Shown here: positions 44,111 through 56,434 of the stretch, in pieces
Numbering within the stretch: position 1 is the stretch's first letter
Layout: each line of letters starts with the position of its first letter
From: Crossaster papposus
Lineage: Eukaryota; Echinodermata; Asteroidea; Velatida; Solasteridae
Assembly (NCBI GenBank): GCA_037893245.1
Contig: JBAIAA010000532.1
Location: forward strand, 744,001 to 808,000
Direction: 5' to 3'
DNA length: 64,000 bases
Notes under the pieces: generated by a model
Database searches by the model: none
What the model was told of the DNA's origin: nothing
The model's input: the letters and a program-made list of their open reading frames with translations, nothing else
Made by a program: the position numbers and the translations under genes

Positions 44111-44315
44111 TTAACCAGTTTGCGCTGGGATGATTTTGACATTGACAGAGCAGCATCTGTAGGTAGCACACCCCAATATTTCCGGCCTCGCTCGCTGCAA
44201 GCCGGTTGCTGACAGATATTTCCTGCCTTGCTCGTGACGTTTTTATCCGCCATTCAACTTGAATTCCGGAAAAACTCTAATTGTGTATACACGGCATCTG
44301 ACGCGAACTGGCTAA
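44111..44315 (-). mobile_element. Family B TTAA element
   Basis: Left TTAACCAGTTTGCGCTGG is intact; the right end has decayed to GACGCGAACTGGCTAA. About 205 bases, reverse orientation. Confidence 0.72.
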
Positions 44316-44625
44316 GAAAGCACATTGGGGATTGAATCGGGATCAAGAAACGGAGGAATCTGTTTAGCAATTCAATGAATGAAAAGAACAATTCACGTCC
44401 ATTTGATCCTTAGAGGCTAGTTGGAGGCCAGTAACGCTGTGGGGAATTCCTTTTCCGGAAGTGGTTTTTTGAAGATAAAACTTTGTCCTTGGACCACGAG
44501 CGCATGTCAATTGAAACACCACCAGCTAAATGTGTGAAAGTTGTATGTATATGATGAAGATGATCTTGTATCATGCATGGAATATCAAGTCTCAACAATC
44601 TTCGTATTTGGAACACTGATTTTAA

Positions 44626-44829
44626 AGGGATGTAGTCGAGTCCATCACAAGTCCATCACAAGTCCTTCAGCTCCAATACAAATCACAAGTTATTCAAATC
44701 AGATTTGACAAAAGCATTCCTTTGTCATTGTTCATCCAGTTACTTGTGACTGCCTTTATGAAGGGACTTGTGACTGGCTTCACGAAGGGACTTGTAAACG
44801 GACTTGCAGGGACTCGACTACAACCCTGC
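44626..44829 (+). mobile_element. hAT-like element, copy 2, with 8-bp target duplication
   Basis: Flanked exactly by GATTTTAA (44618-44625 and 44830-44837), the 8-base duplication typical of hAT elements. Ends GGGATGTAGTCGAGTCC and GGACTCGACTACAACCC; body collinear with 26542-26767. Confidence 0.8.
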
Positions 44830-44837
44830 GATTTTAA

Positions 44838-45848
44838 CAGCTAAGCTGCAGCCAACCTGTTCTAATTCAAACCAGACTAATACTGAAGCAATTTAATAAA
44901 GACGACTGTATCACATTGTATCAATACGGTGTCGTTCAAAGCTAAATATTGCGACCGGTCACAATTTCAACTGAAGATTATATGGGTCATAGGTCAGGTG
45001 AAAAAAAGCTTTTATATATATATTATATATTTAGAAAAAATGCTATTGAACCCCGAACAAAAGTTTTGTCTGTTGACAAGAACTAAAAACTGTGGATTAA
45101 TTTTATTTAATGATATATTATGATTTGTAGGTGTTTCAAGGATCTGTGTGCCATTTCATGAAGCTGTTTGGAAACTTTTCGATCCCACACATGTTTTCCC
45201 TGGTTTATTTACATGATTTTCATTTCCTGCTATGCTTGGTGTAAGACAAAATTGTATTTCAAAAAAGGAAAATTTTGAAGTTAAAGAATTTATTATATCT
45301 ATGTGCTGGGTTGTAGAACAAAAAGGCCAAGCCCGAAACGGGCTTCCAGAGATACGGCTAGGGCTATTGTCAGCATTTCCCCATGTAGTTGTAATGGGTG
45401 CACACAGACAATAGCCCTAGACGGGAGTTTCGGATACGGCCTGTCTTCTTTGTGAAGAAATAAAACTACACACTTCAAGACAAACGTTCATACAAAAGAA
45501 TGTTCTTGAAACCTTACATTTAAAGCAAGTTTTTAAAAAAAATACACAAAAATAATAATTGCAAGGCTTGATGTGGTTGTCATGGTTACCCGTTTAATAA
45601 ATATGCATGTGACTAAAACAAGCTCATTCAGCTGGTAAAAAGGTAACAAAAAATGAATTCCAGAATGCATAATTGCACCATCTTAAATGTCTGATGACCT
45701 CGCATCGTTTACTTGCGTGCTTCTTATGGGAAAGCGTACACGTAAACATTGTGTGAAAAAAGCTAAACGCACTCTATGCAGTGAAAGGCATTGGTTTCGA
45801 GTAAACTTACGCTTATTCTGTCAGCTTGTGTTTTGGTGGTTTGTTTTT
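44838..45848. other. Intergenic, foldback element only
   Basis: Apart from 45321-45443, AT-rich sequence with stops in all frames. Confidence 0.25.
45321..45443. mobile_element. Foldback element
   Basis: GGCTAGGGCTATTGTC at 45356 pairs with GACAATAGCCCTAG at 45408, continuing outward imperfectly through CCCGAAAC / GTTTCGG and AGGCC / GGCCT. Confidence 0.55.
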
Positions 45849-46226
45849 TTAAAGGTAGGATACACCATTTGCAGATATCACAAATTTGTACTACCGAATT
45901 ATTAAGAAATATCTTACTTATTTGAAAGTAAATAATGAATCCAGGCATCCAGCAAAACGATTGCGCTAAATATCCTGTAATTCTAAAAAATTGAATTTTA
46001 AACAAAACAATTACCGATCGCCGGATTAGCGATTGGGGCCAAAAAAAAAAAAAAACTGCTCGACACCGGTGAAAACAAATGCCGTTTTTCTTGCTTTTTT
46101 CTTGGCATCTATGATTGGAAAACTTTGGACACATCAGTTAAACAATATTTACTATAAAATACAACCCCCCAAATCCACTCATTCATGATAGTTCAAGCAA
46201 TTACCAATGGTGTATCCTACGTTTAA
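45849..46226 (-). mobile_element. Family A TTAA element
   Basis: TTAAAGGTAGGATACACCAT and GGTGTATCCTACGTTTAA, 378 bases, reverse orientation. An A-run of 14 at 46040-46053 interrupts the central hairpin. Confidence 0.86.
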
Positions 46227-46756
46227 GAATGATTCAGCCTTACGTTTTGCTACTAATCTACCGGAGCACAATAAACATTTTAGCTTCCAACTAAAAAGTT
46301 GGTCCTTTTTTATGAAAAGGGAAAAGTTTTTGGTTTTTTTCCATCATGCATATTTTGTTCTTTTTTTCCCCCCTGTAGATTCTGATTTTGCTGAAACCAA
46401 GACCCAGACATTTCTTCCAAGATCATTTTCATTTTTTTTTCTTCAAGAATCTATGTCTAAACATGTTGATTTAGCCGGGAAGTAAAATGACACAAGTTTA
46501 TATTAATCTGGCTTGTAATTGCGCATTCAAGTGTGTTATTGATGGTGTAAACGATGTTCCAAACTCCACACAGTTCACATTTGTTAGAAACTGGTCCACA
46601 TAAGAACGAGCAGAACATGTAGTCTGCTAATGAATTGACAATGAATAACTATACAGATGTGACATTGTAGGTAAACCTTTTGGAACGATTTATACAAAGT
46701 TGTAAACAAAACTTTACCCTTCAAGTTTGTATTGGTTAAAAGACCAAATTATTTTA
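46227..46756. other. Intergenic, no feature seen
   Basis: T-rich runs at 46330-46375 and 46428-46441; nothing else. Confidence 0.25.
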
Positions 46757-46972
46757 TTAACCAGTATGCGCCGGAGGACGTATATACAGGCAAAGTTTTC
46801 CCCAGATGATGCATAGACACGTCACGAGCAAGGCCGGAAATGTCTGTCAGCAGCGAGCAAGCCGGAAATGCGCGAGTGTGCTTCCCGGTACCATGGGCCT
46901 GAACCCACCTTGGATCGAGTTTCGTAAAAAAAAAGGTGTGATGTTAAAATAATACCGGTGCGAACTGGTTAA
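46757..46972 (+). mobile_element. Family B TTAA element
   Basis: TTAA-flanked 216-base copy with ends CCAGTATGCGCCGG and CCGGTGCGAACTGG and the GAGCAAGGCCGGAAATGTC core. Confidence 0.8.
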
Positions 46973-47144
46973 CGGCGTCACAATATGAGGACGTCCAACG
47001 GTATTTGTAGCCCGTCGTGTGAGGGATCGTTCAAGTTTAAAACATGAACTACCCAAATCTAGTGATGATGATAGAGAATGATCCTATAATTGCCCTTATT
47101 TTCCTGATGAAAGTTCATGCCTTAAATTGTGCTGGGTATATATA

Positions 47145-47394
47145 TTAAACCAGTTCGCGCCGGAGGACGTGTATACACGCAAAGTTTTTCCGAAAATAGA
47201 AACAAATGACTAATAACCACGCCACGAGCAATTTGGAGCAAGGCCGAAAATGTTAGCGACTGGCTCGCAGCTGGCATGTGTGAATGTGCTGCCCACAGAC
47301 TGCCGGCCTGGGGTCGATGTTCGTGAAAAATATTACTGCGTCTGCTGGGTCCGGTAAATACAATTGAAAAAAAAAAACGGCGCAAACTGGTTAA
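47145..47394 (+). mobile_element. Family B TTAA element
   Basis: TTAA at both ends, one extra A after the left TTAA. The 250-base body is of the subfamily with CTGCTGGGTCCGGTAAATAC near its right end and is 170 bases from the copy at 46757. Confidence 0.78.
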
Positions 47395-48129
47395 CAGTGA
47401 AAACACTTTTTAAAAATATTTTGAAAAATTATTGCTTTGTTATGTTTACAGCAAGAAAATGCATTGAATAGTGTTGATGAGTTGAAGGATCCAAGTATAG
47501 AATATGAGTATCAAATAGACTCATAAAGTGTTTGTTGCAACCACAGTTCATTTAATCACACATTGTCAGTGTTAAACAAGAGGTTGAGGTATAATTTACT
47601 TTGCTTTGACACCTTGTTTAAAGCCTAGGTATAACCAGCTTCTTGCTTCCTTGTGAAAAGCAAAATATTGATCATACCACATTAAACTAACCAATGAGCT
47701 TTGAGCTTGTTGCAATCCTGGCCAATAAGAGCGTGGCTCTGATTGACCAAAAATGCCATGCACATTTTCTTATCTTCATTTTGTTTGGTTGGTGTTGTGC
47801 AATTGTACAGTTAAGCCAAAGGTCGTACAGCTCAATAATAAAAAATAAAAATAAAACATGAAGGCAATCATAGACTGAGCCAGGAAATAACTATGTTGAT
47901 GTCTATTTTGTGTCCTGTGTCGATCTATATTTGTAGTCTAGGCCCATCTTCATAGCGTTGCTTAACCGTAAGCAGAAAAGTTGTGCTTAGTGTAGATGAA
48001 AACCATGCTGCTGCTTAAGCACTATTTCATGGCAATGAAATGAAATGAAGGAGGCTGTGTCAAGCACAAAAACGGCTGTTAAGCAGCGATATAAAATTTG
48101 ACCCTGGTATTTAATTACGTCAATGTAAC
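47395..48129. other. Intergenic, no gene seen
   Basis: Spacer between family B copies and the giant array; contains GATCGA-type unique sequence only. Confidence 0.25.
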
Positions 48130-48267
48130 AATAGTACCAAAAAAGTATCTCAAAAACTAACAAGCCAAATTACCAACAAAATGAGGAGATTTGGAGATGG
48201 CCTTATAATTAGGAAATGGCCTTATAATTTGGAGATGATCTTTTTCTCTGGAGATAGTCTTATTTGT
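48130..48267 (-). repeat. Degenerate edge of the giant minisatellite
   Basis: GGAGATTTGGAGATGGCCTT and ATAATTTGGAGATGATC are eroded versions of the unit, so the array once extended further left. Confidence 0.55.
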
Positions 48268-50343
48268 TTACAAACCTGAGGGATAGTAGCCCATAATTGA
48301 AGATATAGTAGCCCATAATTGAAGAGATAGCCCATAATTGAAAAGATATCCCATAAGTGAAGAGAGATAGCCCATAATTAAAGAGATGGCCCATAATTCA
48401 AGAGATAGCCCATAATTGAAAAGATAGCCCATAATTAAAGAGATATAGCCCATGAGATATAGCCCGTAATTGAAGAGATATAGCCCATTATTGAGGAGAT
48501 ATAACCCATAATTGAAAAGATATAGCCCATAATTGAATAGATATAGCCTATAATTGAAGAGATAGCCCATAATTGAAGAGATAACCCATAATTGAAGGGA
48601 TAGCCCATAATTAAAGATAACGCCCATAATTGAAGAGATAACGCCCATAATTGAACAGATATAGCCCATGAGATATAGCTCATAATTAAAGAGATATAGC
48701 CCATAATTAAAGAGATATAGCCCATGAGATATAGCCCATAATAAAAGAGATATAGCCCATAATAAAGGAGATATGGCCCATAATTGAGAAGAGATGTCCC
48801 ATAATTGAGAAGAGATATCCCATAATTGAAGAGATAGCCCATAATTGAAGAGATAGCCCATAATTGAAGAGATAGCCCATAATTGAAGAGATAGCCCATA
48901 ATTGAAGAGATAGCCCATAATTGAAGAGACAGCCCATAATTGAAGAGACAGCCCATAATTAAAGAGATAACGCCCATAATTGAAGAGATATAGCCCATGA
49001 GATATAGCCCATAATTAAAGAGATATAGCCCATAATTGGAGATGTAGCCCATAATTGAAGATATAGCCCATAATTAAGGATATAGCCCATAATTAAATAA
49101 ATAACGCCCATAATTGAAGAGATATAGCCCACGAGATATAGCCCATAATTGAAGAGATAGCCCATAATTGAAGAGATAGCCCATAATTGAAGAGATAGCC
49201 CATAATTAAAGATATAGCCCATAATTAAAGATATAGCCCATAATTAAAGATATAGCCCACAATTAAGGATATAGCTCATAATTAAGGATATAGCCCATAA
49301 TTAAAGAAATAACGCCCATAATTGAAGAGATATAGCCCATAATTGAAGAGATATAGCCCATAATTGAAGAGATATAGCCCATAATTGAAGAGATATAGCC
49401 CATAATTGAAGAGATATAGCCCATAATTGAAGAGATAGTCCATACATGAAGAGATAGTCCATACATGAAGATATAGTCCATACATGAAGAGATAGCCCAT
49501 AATTGAAGAGATAGCCCATAATTAAGGATATAGCCCATAATTAAGGATATAGCCCACAATTAAGGATATAGCCCATAATTAAGGATATAGCCCATAATTA
49601 AAGAAATAACGCCCATAATTGAAGAGATATAGCCCATGAGATATAGCCCATAATTGAAGAGATATAGCCCATAATTGAAGAGATATAGCCCATAATTGAA
49701 GTGATATAGCCCATAATTGAAGAGATATAGTCCATAATTGAAGAGATATAGCCCATAATTGAAGAGATTAGCCTATAATTGAAGAGATATAGCCCATAAT
49801 TAAAGAGATATAGCCCATAATTAAAGAGATATAGCCCATAATTAAAGAGATATAGCCCATAATTAAAGAGATATAGCCCATAATTAAAGAGATATAGCCC
49901 ATAATTAAAGAGATATAGCCCATAATTAAAGAGATATAGCCCATAATTAAAGAGATACAGCCCATAATTAAAGAGATGTAGCCCATGAGATATAGCCCAT
50001 AATTAAAGAGATATAGCCCATAATTGAAGAAATATAGCCCATAATTGAAGAGATAGCCCATGATTAGAGATATAGCCCATAATTGAAGATATAGCCCATA
50101 ATTGAAGATATAGCCCATAATTAAAGATATAGCCCATAATTAAAGATATAGCCCATAATTAAAGATATATCCCATAATTAGAGATATAGCCCATAATTAA
50201 ATATAAAGCCCATAGTTAGAGATATAGCCCATAATTAAATATAAAGCCCATAATTAAGGATATAGCCCATAATTAAGGATATAGCCCATAATTAAATAAA
50301 TAACGCCCATAATTGAAGAGATATAGCCCATGAGATAGCCCAT
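48268..50343 (-). repeat. Giant minisatellite, left arm
   Basis: About 100 units of ATAGCCCATAATTGAAGAGAT (19-21 bp; variants end TAAAGAGAT, TTAAGGAT, TGAAGAT). A compound motif, AATAACGCCCATAATTGAAG followed by AGATATAGCCCATGAGATAT, recurs (about 48449, 48668, 48992, 49131, 49635, 49984, 50330) as a higher-order marker. Minus strand is free of stops in all frames; plus strand has a TAA or TAG per unit. Confidence 0.95.
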
Positions 50344-53300
50344 TATGGGTTATATCTCTTCAATTATGGGCTATATCTCTTCAATTATGGGCTATATCTC
50401 TTCAATTATGGGCTATATCTCTTTCATTATGGGCTATATCTCATGGGCTATATCTCTTCAATTATGGGCGTTATTTATTTTATTATGGGCTATATCCTTA
50501 ATTATGGGCTATATCTTTAATTATGGGCTATATCTTTAATTATGGGCTATATCTTTAATTATGGGCTATATCTTTAATTATGGGCTATATCTCTTCAATT
50601 ATGGGCTATATCTCTTCAATTATGGGCTATATCTCTTCAATTATGGGCTATATCTATTTAATTATGGGCTATATCTCATGGGCTATATCTCTTCAATTAT
50701 GCGCGATATTTATTTAATTATGGGCTTTATCCTTAATTATGGGCTATATCTTTAATTATGGGCTATATCTTTAATTATGGGCTAAATCTTTAATTATGGG
50801 CTATATCTCTTCAATTATGGGCTATATCTCTTTAATTATGGGCTATATCTCATGGGCTATATCTCTTCAATTATGGGCGTTATCTCCTTAATTATGGGCT
50901 ATATCTTCAATTATGGGCTATATCTTCAATTATGGGCTACATCTCCAATTATGGGCTATATCTCTTTAATTATGGGCTATATCTCATGGGCTATATCTCT
51001 TCAATTATGGGCGTTATCTCTTTAATTTTGGTCTATCTCTTTAATTTTGGTCTATCTCTTCATTTATGGGCTATCTCTTCATTTATGGGCTATCTCTTCA
51101 TTTATGGGCTATCTCTTCATTTATGGGCTATCTCTTCAATGATGGGCTATCTCTTCAATGATGGGCTATCTCTTCAATTATGGGCTATCTCTCTTTAATT
51201 ATGAGCTATCTCTCTTTAATTATGAGCTATCTCTCTTTAATTATGAGCTATATCTCTTTAATTATGAGCTATATCTCTTTAATTATGAGCTATATCTCTT
51301 TAATTATGAGCTATATCTCTTTAATTATGAGCTATATCTCTTTAATTATGAGCTATATCTCTTTAATTATGGGCTGTATCTCTTTAATTATGGGCTGTAT
51401 CTCTTTAATTATGGGCTATATCTCTTTAATTATGGGCTATATCTCTTCAATTATGGGCGTTATTTATTTAATTATGGGCTATATCCTTAATTATGGGATT
51501 TATATTTAATTATGGGCTATACCTTTAATTATGGGCTATATCTTTAAATATGGGCTATATCTCTTCAATTATGGGCTACATCTCCAATTATGGGCTACAT
51601 CTCCAATTATGGGCTACATCTCCAATTATGGGCTATATCTCTTTAATTATGGGCTATATCTCATGGGCTATATCTCTTCAATTATGGGCTACATCTCCAA
51701 TTATGGGCTACATCTCCAATTATGGGCTACATCTCCAATTATGGGCTATATCTCTTTAATTATGGGCTATATCTCATGGGCTATATCTCTTTAATTATGG
51801 GCGTTATCCCTTTAATTATGGGCTGTCTCTTCAATTATGGGCTGTCTCTTCAATTATGGTCTATCTCTTCATTTATGGGCTATCTCTTCATTGATGGGCT
51901 ATCTCTTCATTGATGGGCTATCTCTTCATTGATGGGCTATATATCTCTTCAATGATGGGCTATCTCTTCAATGATGGGCTATCTCTTCAATGATGGGCTA
52001 TCTCTTCAATGATGGGCTATCTCTTCAATGATGGGCTATCTCTTCAATGATGGGCTATCTCTTCAATGATGGGCTATCTCTTCAATGATGGGCTATCTCT
52101 TCAATGATGGGCTATCTCTTCAATGATGGGCTATCTCTTCAATGATGGGCTATCTCTTCAATTATGGGCTATCTCTTCAATTATGGGCTATATCTCTTTA
52201 ATTATGGGCTATATCTCTTTAATTATGGGCTATATCTCTTTAATTATGAGCTATATCTCTTTAATTATGGGCTATATCTCTTTAATTATGGGCTATATCT
52301 CTTTAATTATGGGCTATATCTCTTTAATTATGAGCTATATCTTTTTAATTATGAGCTATATCTCTTTAATTATGGGCTATATCTCTTTAATTATGGGCTA
52401 TATCTCTTTAATTATGGGCTATATCTCTTTAATTATGGGCTATATCTCTTTAATTATGGGCTATATCTCTTTAATTATGGGCTATATCTCTTTAATTATG
52501 GGCTATATCTTTAATTATGGGCTATATCTTTAATTATGGGCTATATCTTTAATTATGGGCTATATCTCTTCAATTATGGGCTATATCTCTTCAATTATGG
52601 GCTATATCTCTTCAATTATGGGCTATATCTCTTTAATTATGGGCTATATCTCTTTAATTATGAGCTATATTCAATGGGCAATATCTCTTCAATTATGGGC
52701 GTTATCTCTTTAATTATGGGCGTTATCTCTTTAATTATGGGCGTTATCTCTTCAATTATGGGCGTTATCTCTTTAATTATGGGCTATATCTTTAATTATG
52801 GGCTATATCGCTTTACTTATGGGCTATATCTCTTTACTTATGGGCTATATCTCTTTACTTATGGGCTATATCTCTTTACTTATGGGCTATATCTCTTTAC
52901 TTATGGGCTATATCTCTTTACTTATGGGCTATATCTCTTTACTTATGGGCTATCTCTTTACTTATGGGCTATCTCTTTACTTATGGGCTATCTCTTTACT
53001 TATGGGCTATCTCTTTACTTATGGGCTATCTCTTTACTTATGGGCTATCTCTTTACTTATGGGCTATATCTCTTTAATTATGGGCTATATCTCTTTAATT
53101 ATGGGCTATATCTCTTTAATTATGGGCTATATCTCTTTAATTATGGGCTATATCTCTTTAATTATGGGCTATATCTCTTTAATTATGGGCTATATCTCTT
53201 TAATTATGGGCTATATCTCTTTAATTATGGGCTATATCTTTAATTATGGGCTATATCTCTTCAATTATGGGCTATATCTCTTCAATTATGGGCTTTATCT

Positions 53301-55490
53301 CTTCAATTATGGGCTATATCTCTTTAATTATGAGCTATATCTCTTTAATTATGAGCTATATTCAATGGGCAATATCTCTTCAATTATGGGCGTTATCTCT
53401 TTAAATATGGGCTATATCTTTAATTATGGGCTATATCTCTTTAATTATGGGCTATATCTCTTTACTTATGGGCTATATCTCTTTACTTATGGGCTATCTC
53501 TTTACTTATGGGCTATCTCTTTACTTATGGGCTATCTCTTTACTTATGGGCTATCTCTTTACTTATGGGCTATCTCTTTACTTATGGGCTATCTCTTTAC
53601 TTATGGGCTATCTCTTTACTTATGGGCTATATCTCTTTACTTATGGGCTATATCTCTTTACTTATGGGCTATATCTCTTTACTTATGGGCTATATCTCTT
53701 TAATTATGGGCTATATCTCTTTAATTATGGGCTATATCTCTTTAATTATGGGCTATATCTCTTTAATTATGGGCTATATCTCTTTAATTATGGGCTATAT
53801 CTTTAATTATGGGCTATATCTCTTCAATTATGGGCTATATCTCTTCAATTATGGGCTATATCTCTTTAATTATGGGCTATATCTCTTTAATTATGAGCTA
53901 TATCTCTTTAATTATGAGCTATATCTCTTTAATTATGAGCTATATTCAATGGGCAATATCTCTTCAATTATGGGCGTTATCTCTTTAAATATGGGCTATA
54001 TCTTTAATTATGGGCTATATCTCTTCAATTATGAGCTATATCTCTTTACTTATGGGCTATATCTCTTTACTTATGGGCTATCTCTTTACTTATGGGCTAT
54101 CTCTTTACTTATGGGCTATCTCTTTACTTATGGGCTATCTCTTTACTTATGGGCTATCTCTTTACTTATGGGCTATCTCTTTACTTATGGGCTATCTCTT
54201 TACTTATGGGCTATCTCTTTACTTATGGGCTATCTCTTTACTTATGGGCTATCTCTTTACTTATGGGTTATATCTCTTTACTTATGGGCTATATCTCTTC
54301 AATTATGGGCTATATCTCTTCAATTATGGGCTATATCTCTTCAATTATGGGCTATATCTCATGGGCTATATCTCTTCAATTATGGGCTATATCTCTTCAA
54401 TTATGGGCTATATCCTTAATTATGGGCTATATCTTTAATTATGGGCTATATCTTTAATTATGGGCTATATCTTTAATTATGGGCTATATCTCTTCAATTA
54501 TGGGCTATATCTCTTCAATTATGGGCTATATCTCTTTAATTATGGGCTATATCTCTTTAATTATGGGCTATATCTTTAATTATGGGCTATATCTTTAATT
54601 ATGGGCTATATCTTTAATTATGGGCTATATCTTTAATTATGGGCTATATCTCTTCAATTATGGGCTATATCTCTTCAATTATGGGCTATATCTTTTTAAT
54701 TATGGGCTATATCTCTTTAATTATGAGCTATATCTCTTTAATTATGAGCTATATTCAATGGGCAATATCTCTTCAATTATGGGCGTTATCTCTTTAAATA
54801 TGGGCTATATCTTCAATTATGGGCTATATCTCTTTACTTATGGGCTATATCTCTTTACTTATGGGCTATATCTCTTTAGTTATGGGCTATATCTCTTTAC
54901 TTATGGGCTATCTCTTTACTTATGGGCTATCTCTTTACTTATGGGCTATCTCTTTACTTATGGGCTATCTCTTTACTTATGGGCTATCTCTTTACTTATG
55001 GGCTATCTCTTTACTTATGGGCTATCTCTTTACTTATGGGCTATCTCTTTACTTATGGGCTATCTCTTTACTTATGGGCTATCTCTTTACTTATGGGCTA
55101 TCTCTTTACTTATGGGCTATATCTCTTCAATTATGGGCTATATCTCTTCAATTATGGGCTATATCTCATGGGCTATATCTCTTCAATTATAGGCTATATC
55201 TCTTCAATTATGGGCTATATCTCTTCAATTATGGGCTATATCTTTAATTATGGGCTATATCTTTAATTATGGGCTATATCTTTAATTATGGGCTATATCT
55301 TTAATTATGGGCTATATCTTCAATTATGGGCTATATCTTCAATTATGGGCTATATCTTCAATTATGGGCTATATCTTCAATTATGGGCTATCTCTTCTCA
55401 ATTATGGGCTATCTCTTCAAATATGGGCTATCTCTTCAATTATGGGCTATCTCTTAAATTATGGGCTATCTCTTCTCAATTATATATTTG
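50344..55490 (+). repeat. Giant minisatellite, right arm (reversed units)
   Basis: The same unit read in the opposite direction, ATCTCTTCAATTATGGGCTAT, about 245 times. Sub-blocks are homogenised: TATGAGC units at about 51185-51370, 19-bp TCAATGATGGGC units at 51935-52155, and 19-21-bp TTTACTTATGGGC units in four runs (52811-53060, 53460-53690, 54040-54290, 54830-55110). The compound TCTCATGGGC marker of the left arm recurs inverted (50429, 50668, 50849, 50984, 51659, 51771, 54357, 55165). Confidence 0.95.
52671..55160 (+). repeat. Higher-order repeat, four units of 0.6-0.8 kb
   Basis: The rare variant TTCAATGGGCAATATCTCTT, followed by CAATTATGGGCGTTATCTC, occurs at about 52671, 53361, 53944 and 54752. 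Each leads into the same succession: an AAATATGGGC unit in most, then a run of TTTACTTATGGGC, then TTTAATTATGGGC or TTCAATTATGGGC, then TATGAGC in most. Spacing is about 690, 583 and 808 bases. Confidence 0.85.
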
Positions 55491-55693
55491 GCACTTGGGT
55501 AATTCCGATCGAGTTCAGCATTGAAACACACTTAGACCACTACACACATATTCAAAGTCATTTTAGACACTCGAAACAGCCCCAGTATTTGTCCACAAAC
55601 ACATGTCTAGTTAGAATTGGACTTCTACTTTGCATACAAGACCAATTTTTCGAAACTAACCAAAATGACACATACATGTACACGCAGTCGTGA

Positions 55694-55872
55694 ACCACAT
55701 AACGATCGAGGCTCGATATTGTGTTTTCCTTTATTCCTATGTTATACCCAATCCCCATTGCTTTGCGCTTGCACCGTCGATCGAGGACCGAATTTGTCCA
55801 TTCATACCGCCGACCGAGGGGCTTTTGTTTCCTTTGTTCTCCTTTGTGTCTCGCCCCTCGGTCGTTATGTGG
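55694..55872. mobile_element. Inverted-repeat element
   Basis: CCACATAACGATCGAGGC at left mirrors GCCCCTCGGTCGTTATGTGG at right; a central GATCGAGG/CGACCGAGGGGC pair adds a second inverted set. Overlapping open frames of 112-170 codons here have no family resemblance. Confidence 0.5.
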
Positions 55873-55904
55873 TACCAGAGCATACACACACACCTCCAAT
55901 CAAA

Positions 55905-56010
55905 GACCTCCTATTGTCCCTCTCTTGTTTGTACTCCCATTGGTTTTGTACACGAATTGGAATTGGGGACCTTTTCCGAAATACGGGACCCTATATTGTT
56001 ATACATCCCC
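55905..56010 (+). repeat. Dispersed repeat copy, diverged
   Basis: TTGTCCCTCTCTTGTTTGTA, GGTTTTGTACACGAATTGGA and GGGACCCTATATTG follow the order of 33855-34010. Confidence 0.4.
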
Positions 56011-56434
56011 TATTTCAATCAAAAACAAACTCACCTCTACATACTACATACAGAAATAAAGATTGCAGTCTCGGAGCTTTGTTCAGGGGAGACAAAAACC
56101 ACATCTTATTTGAAATTAACTGCTATTAACTGCTATATATTAATACATGTAGTTGTTGGCATGATGATGGCTGTACAAGGTTTATAGTAGTTGATGTTGA
56201 AGCACCACCAATTGGTTACCCAAATAAACACTAGTGGTGTCACTTATTAGAGCTCCAATATATTGTACCAATGGGATTGCTCGGTCTGTAAGAAATAATG
56301 AATATGCAAATATACAGTGCAGATTTTGAACAGAATGGACAACCGTGTTTCCGTACATCAATTAACAGGTATTTTGCTTTGTGGCACGGTGATAATCGAA
56401 TAGAAAGTTACAAATGGAAAACAATTTATTGAAA
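56011..56434. other. Intergenic, no feature seen
   Basis: AT-rich spacer before the TGTGACCC element. Confidence 0.25.

Noticed and set aside
48268-50343. CRISPR-like array
   Set aside because: Units are contiguous with no unique spacers, and the DNA is animal.
50345-55247. Dozens of open frames encoding MGYISLIM-like repeats as possible repetitive proteins
   Set aside because: All three phases of the same strand are open, unit lengths of 19 and 21 bp break the frame often, and the pattern follows from the unit's composition.
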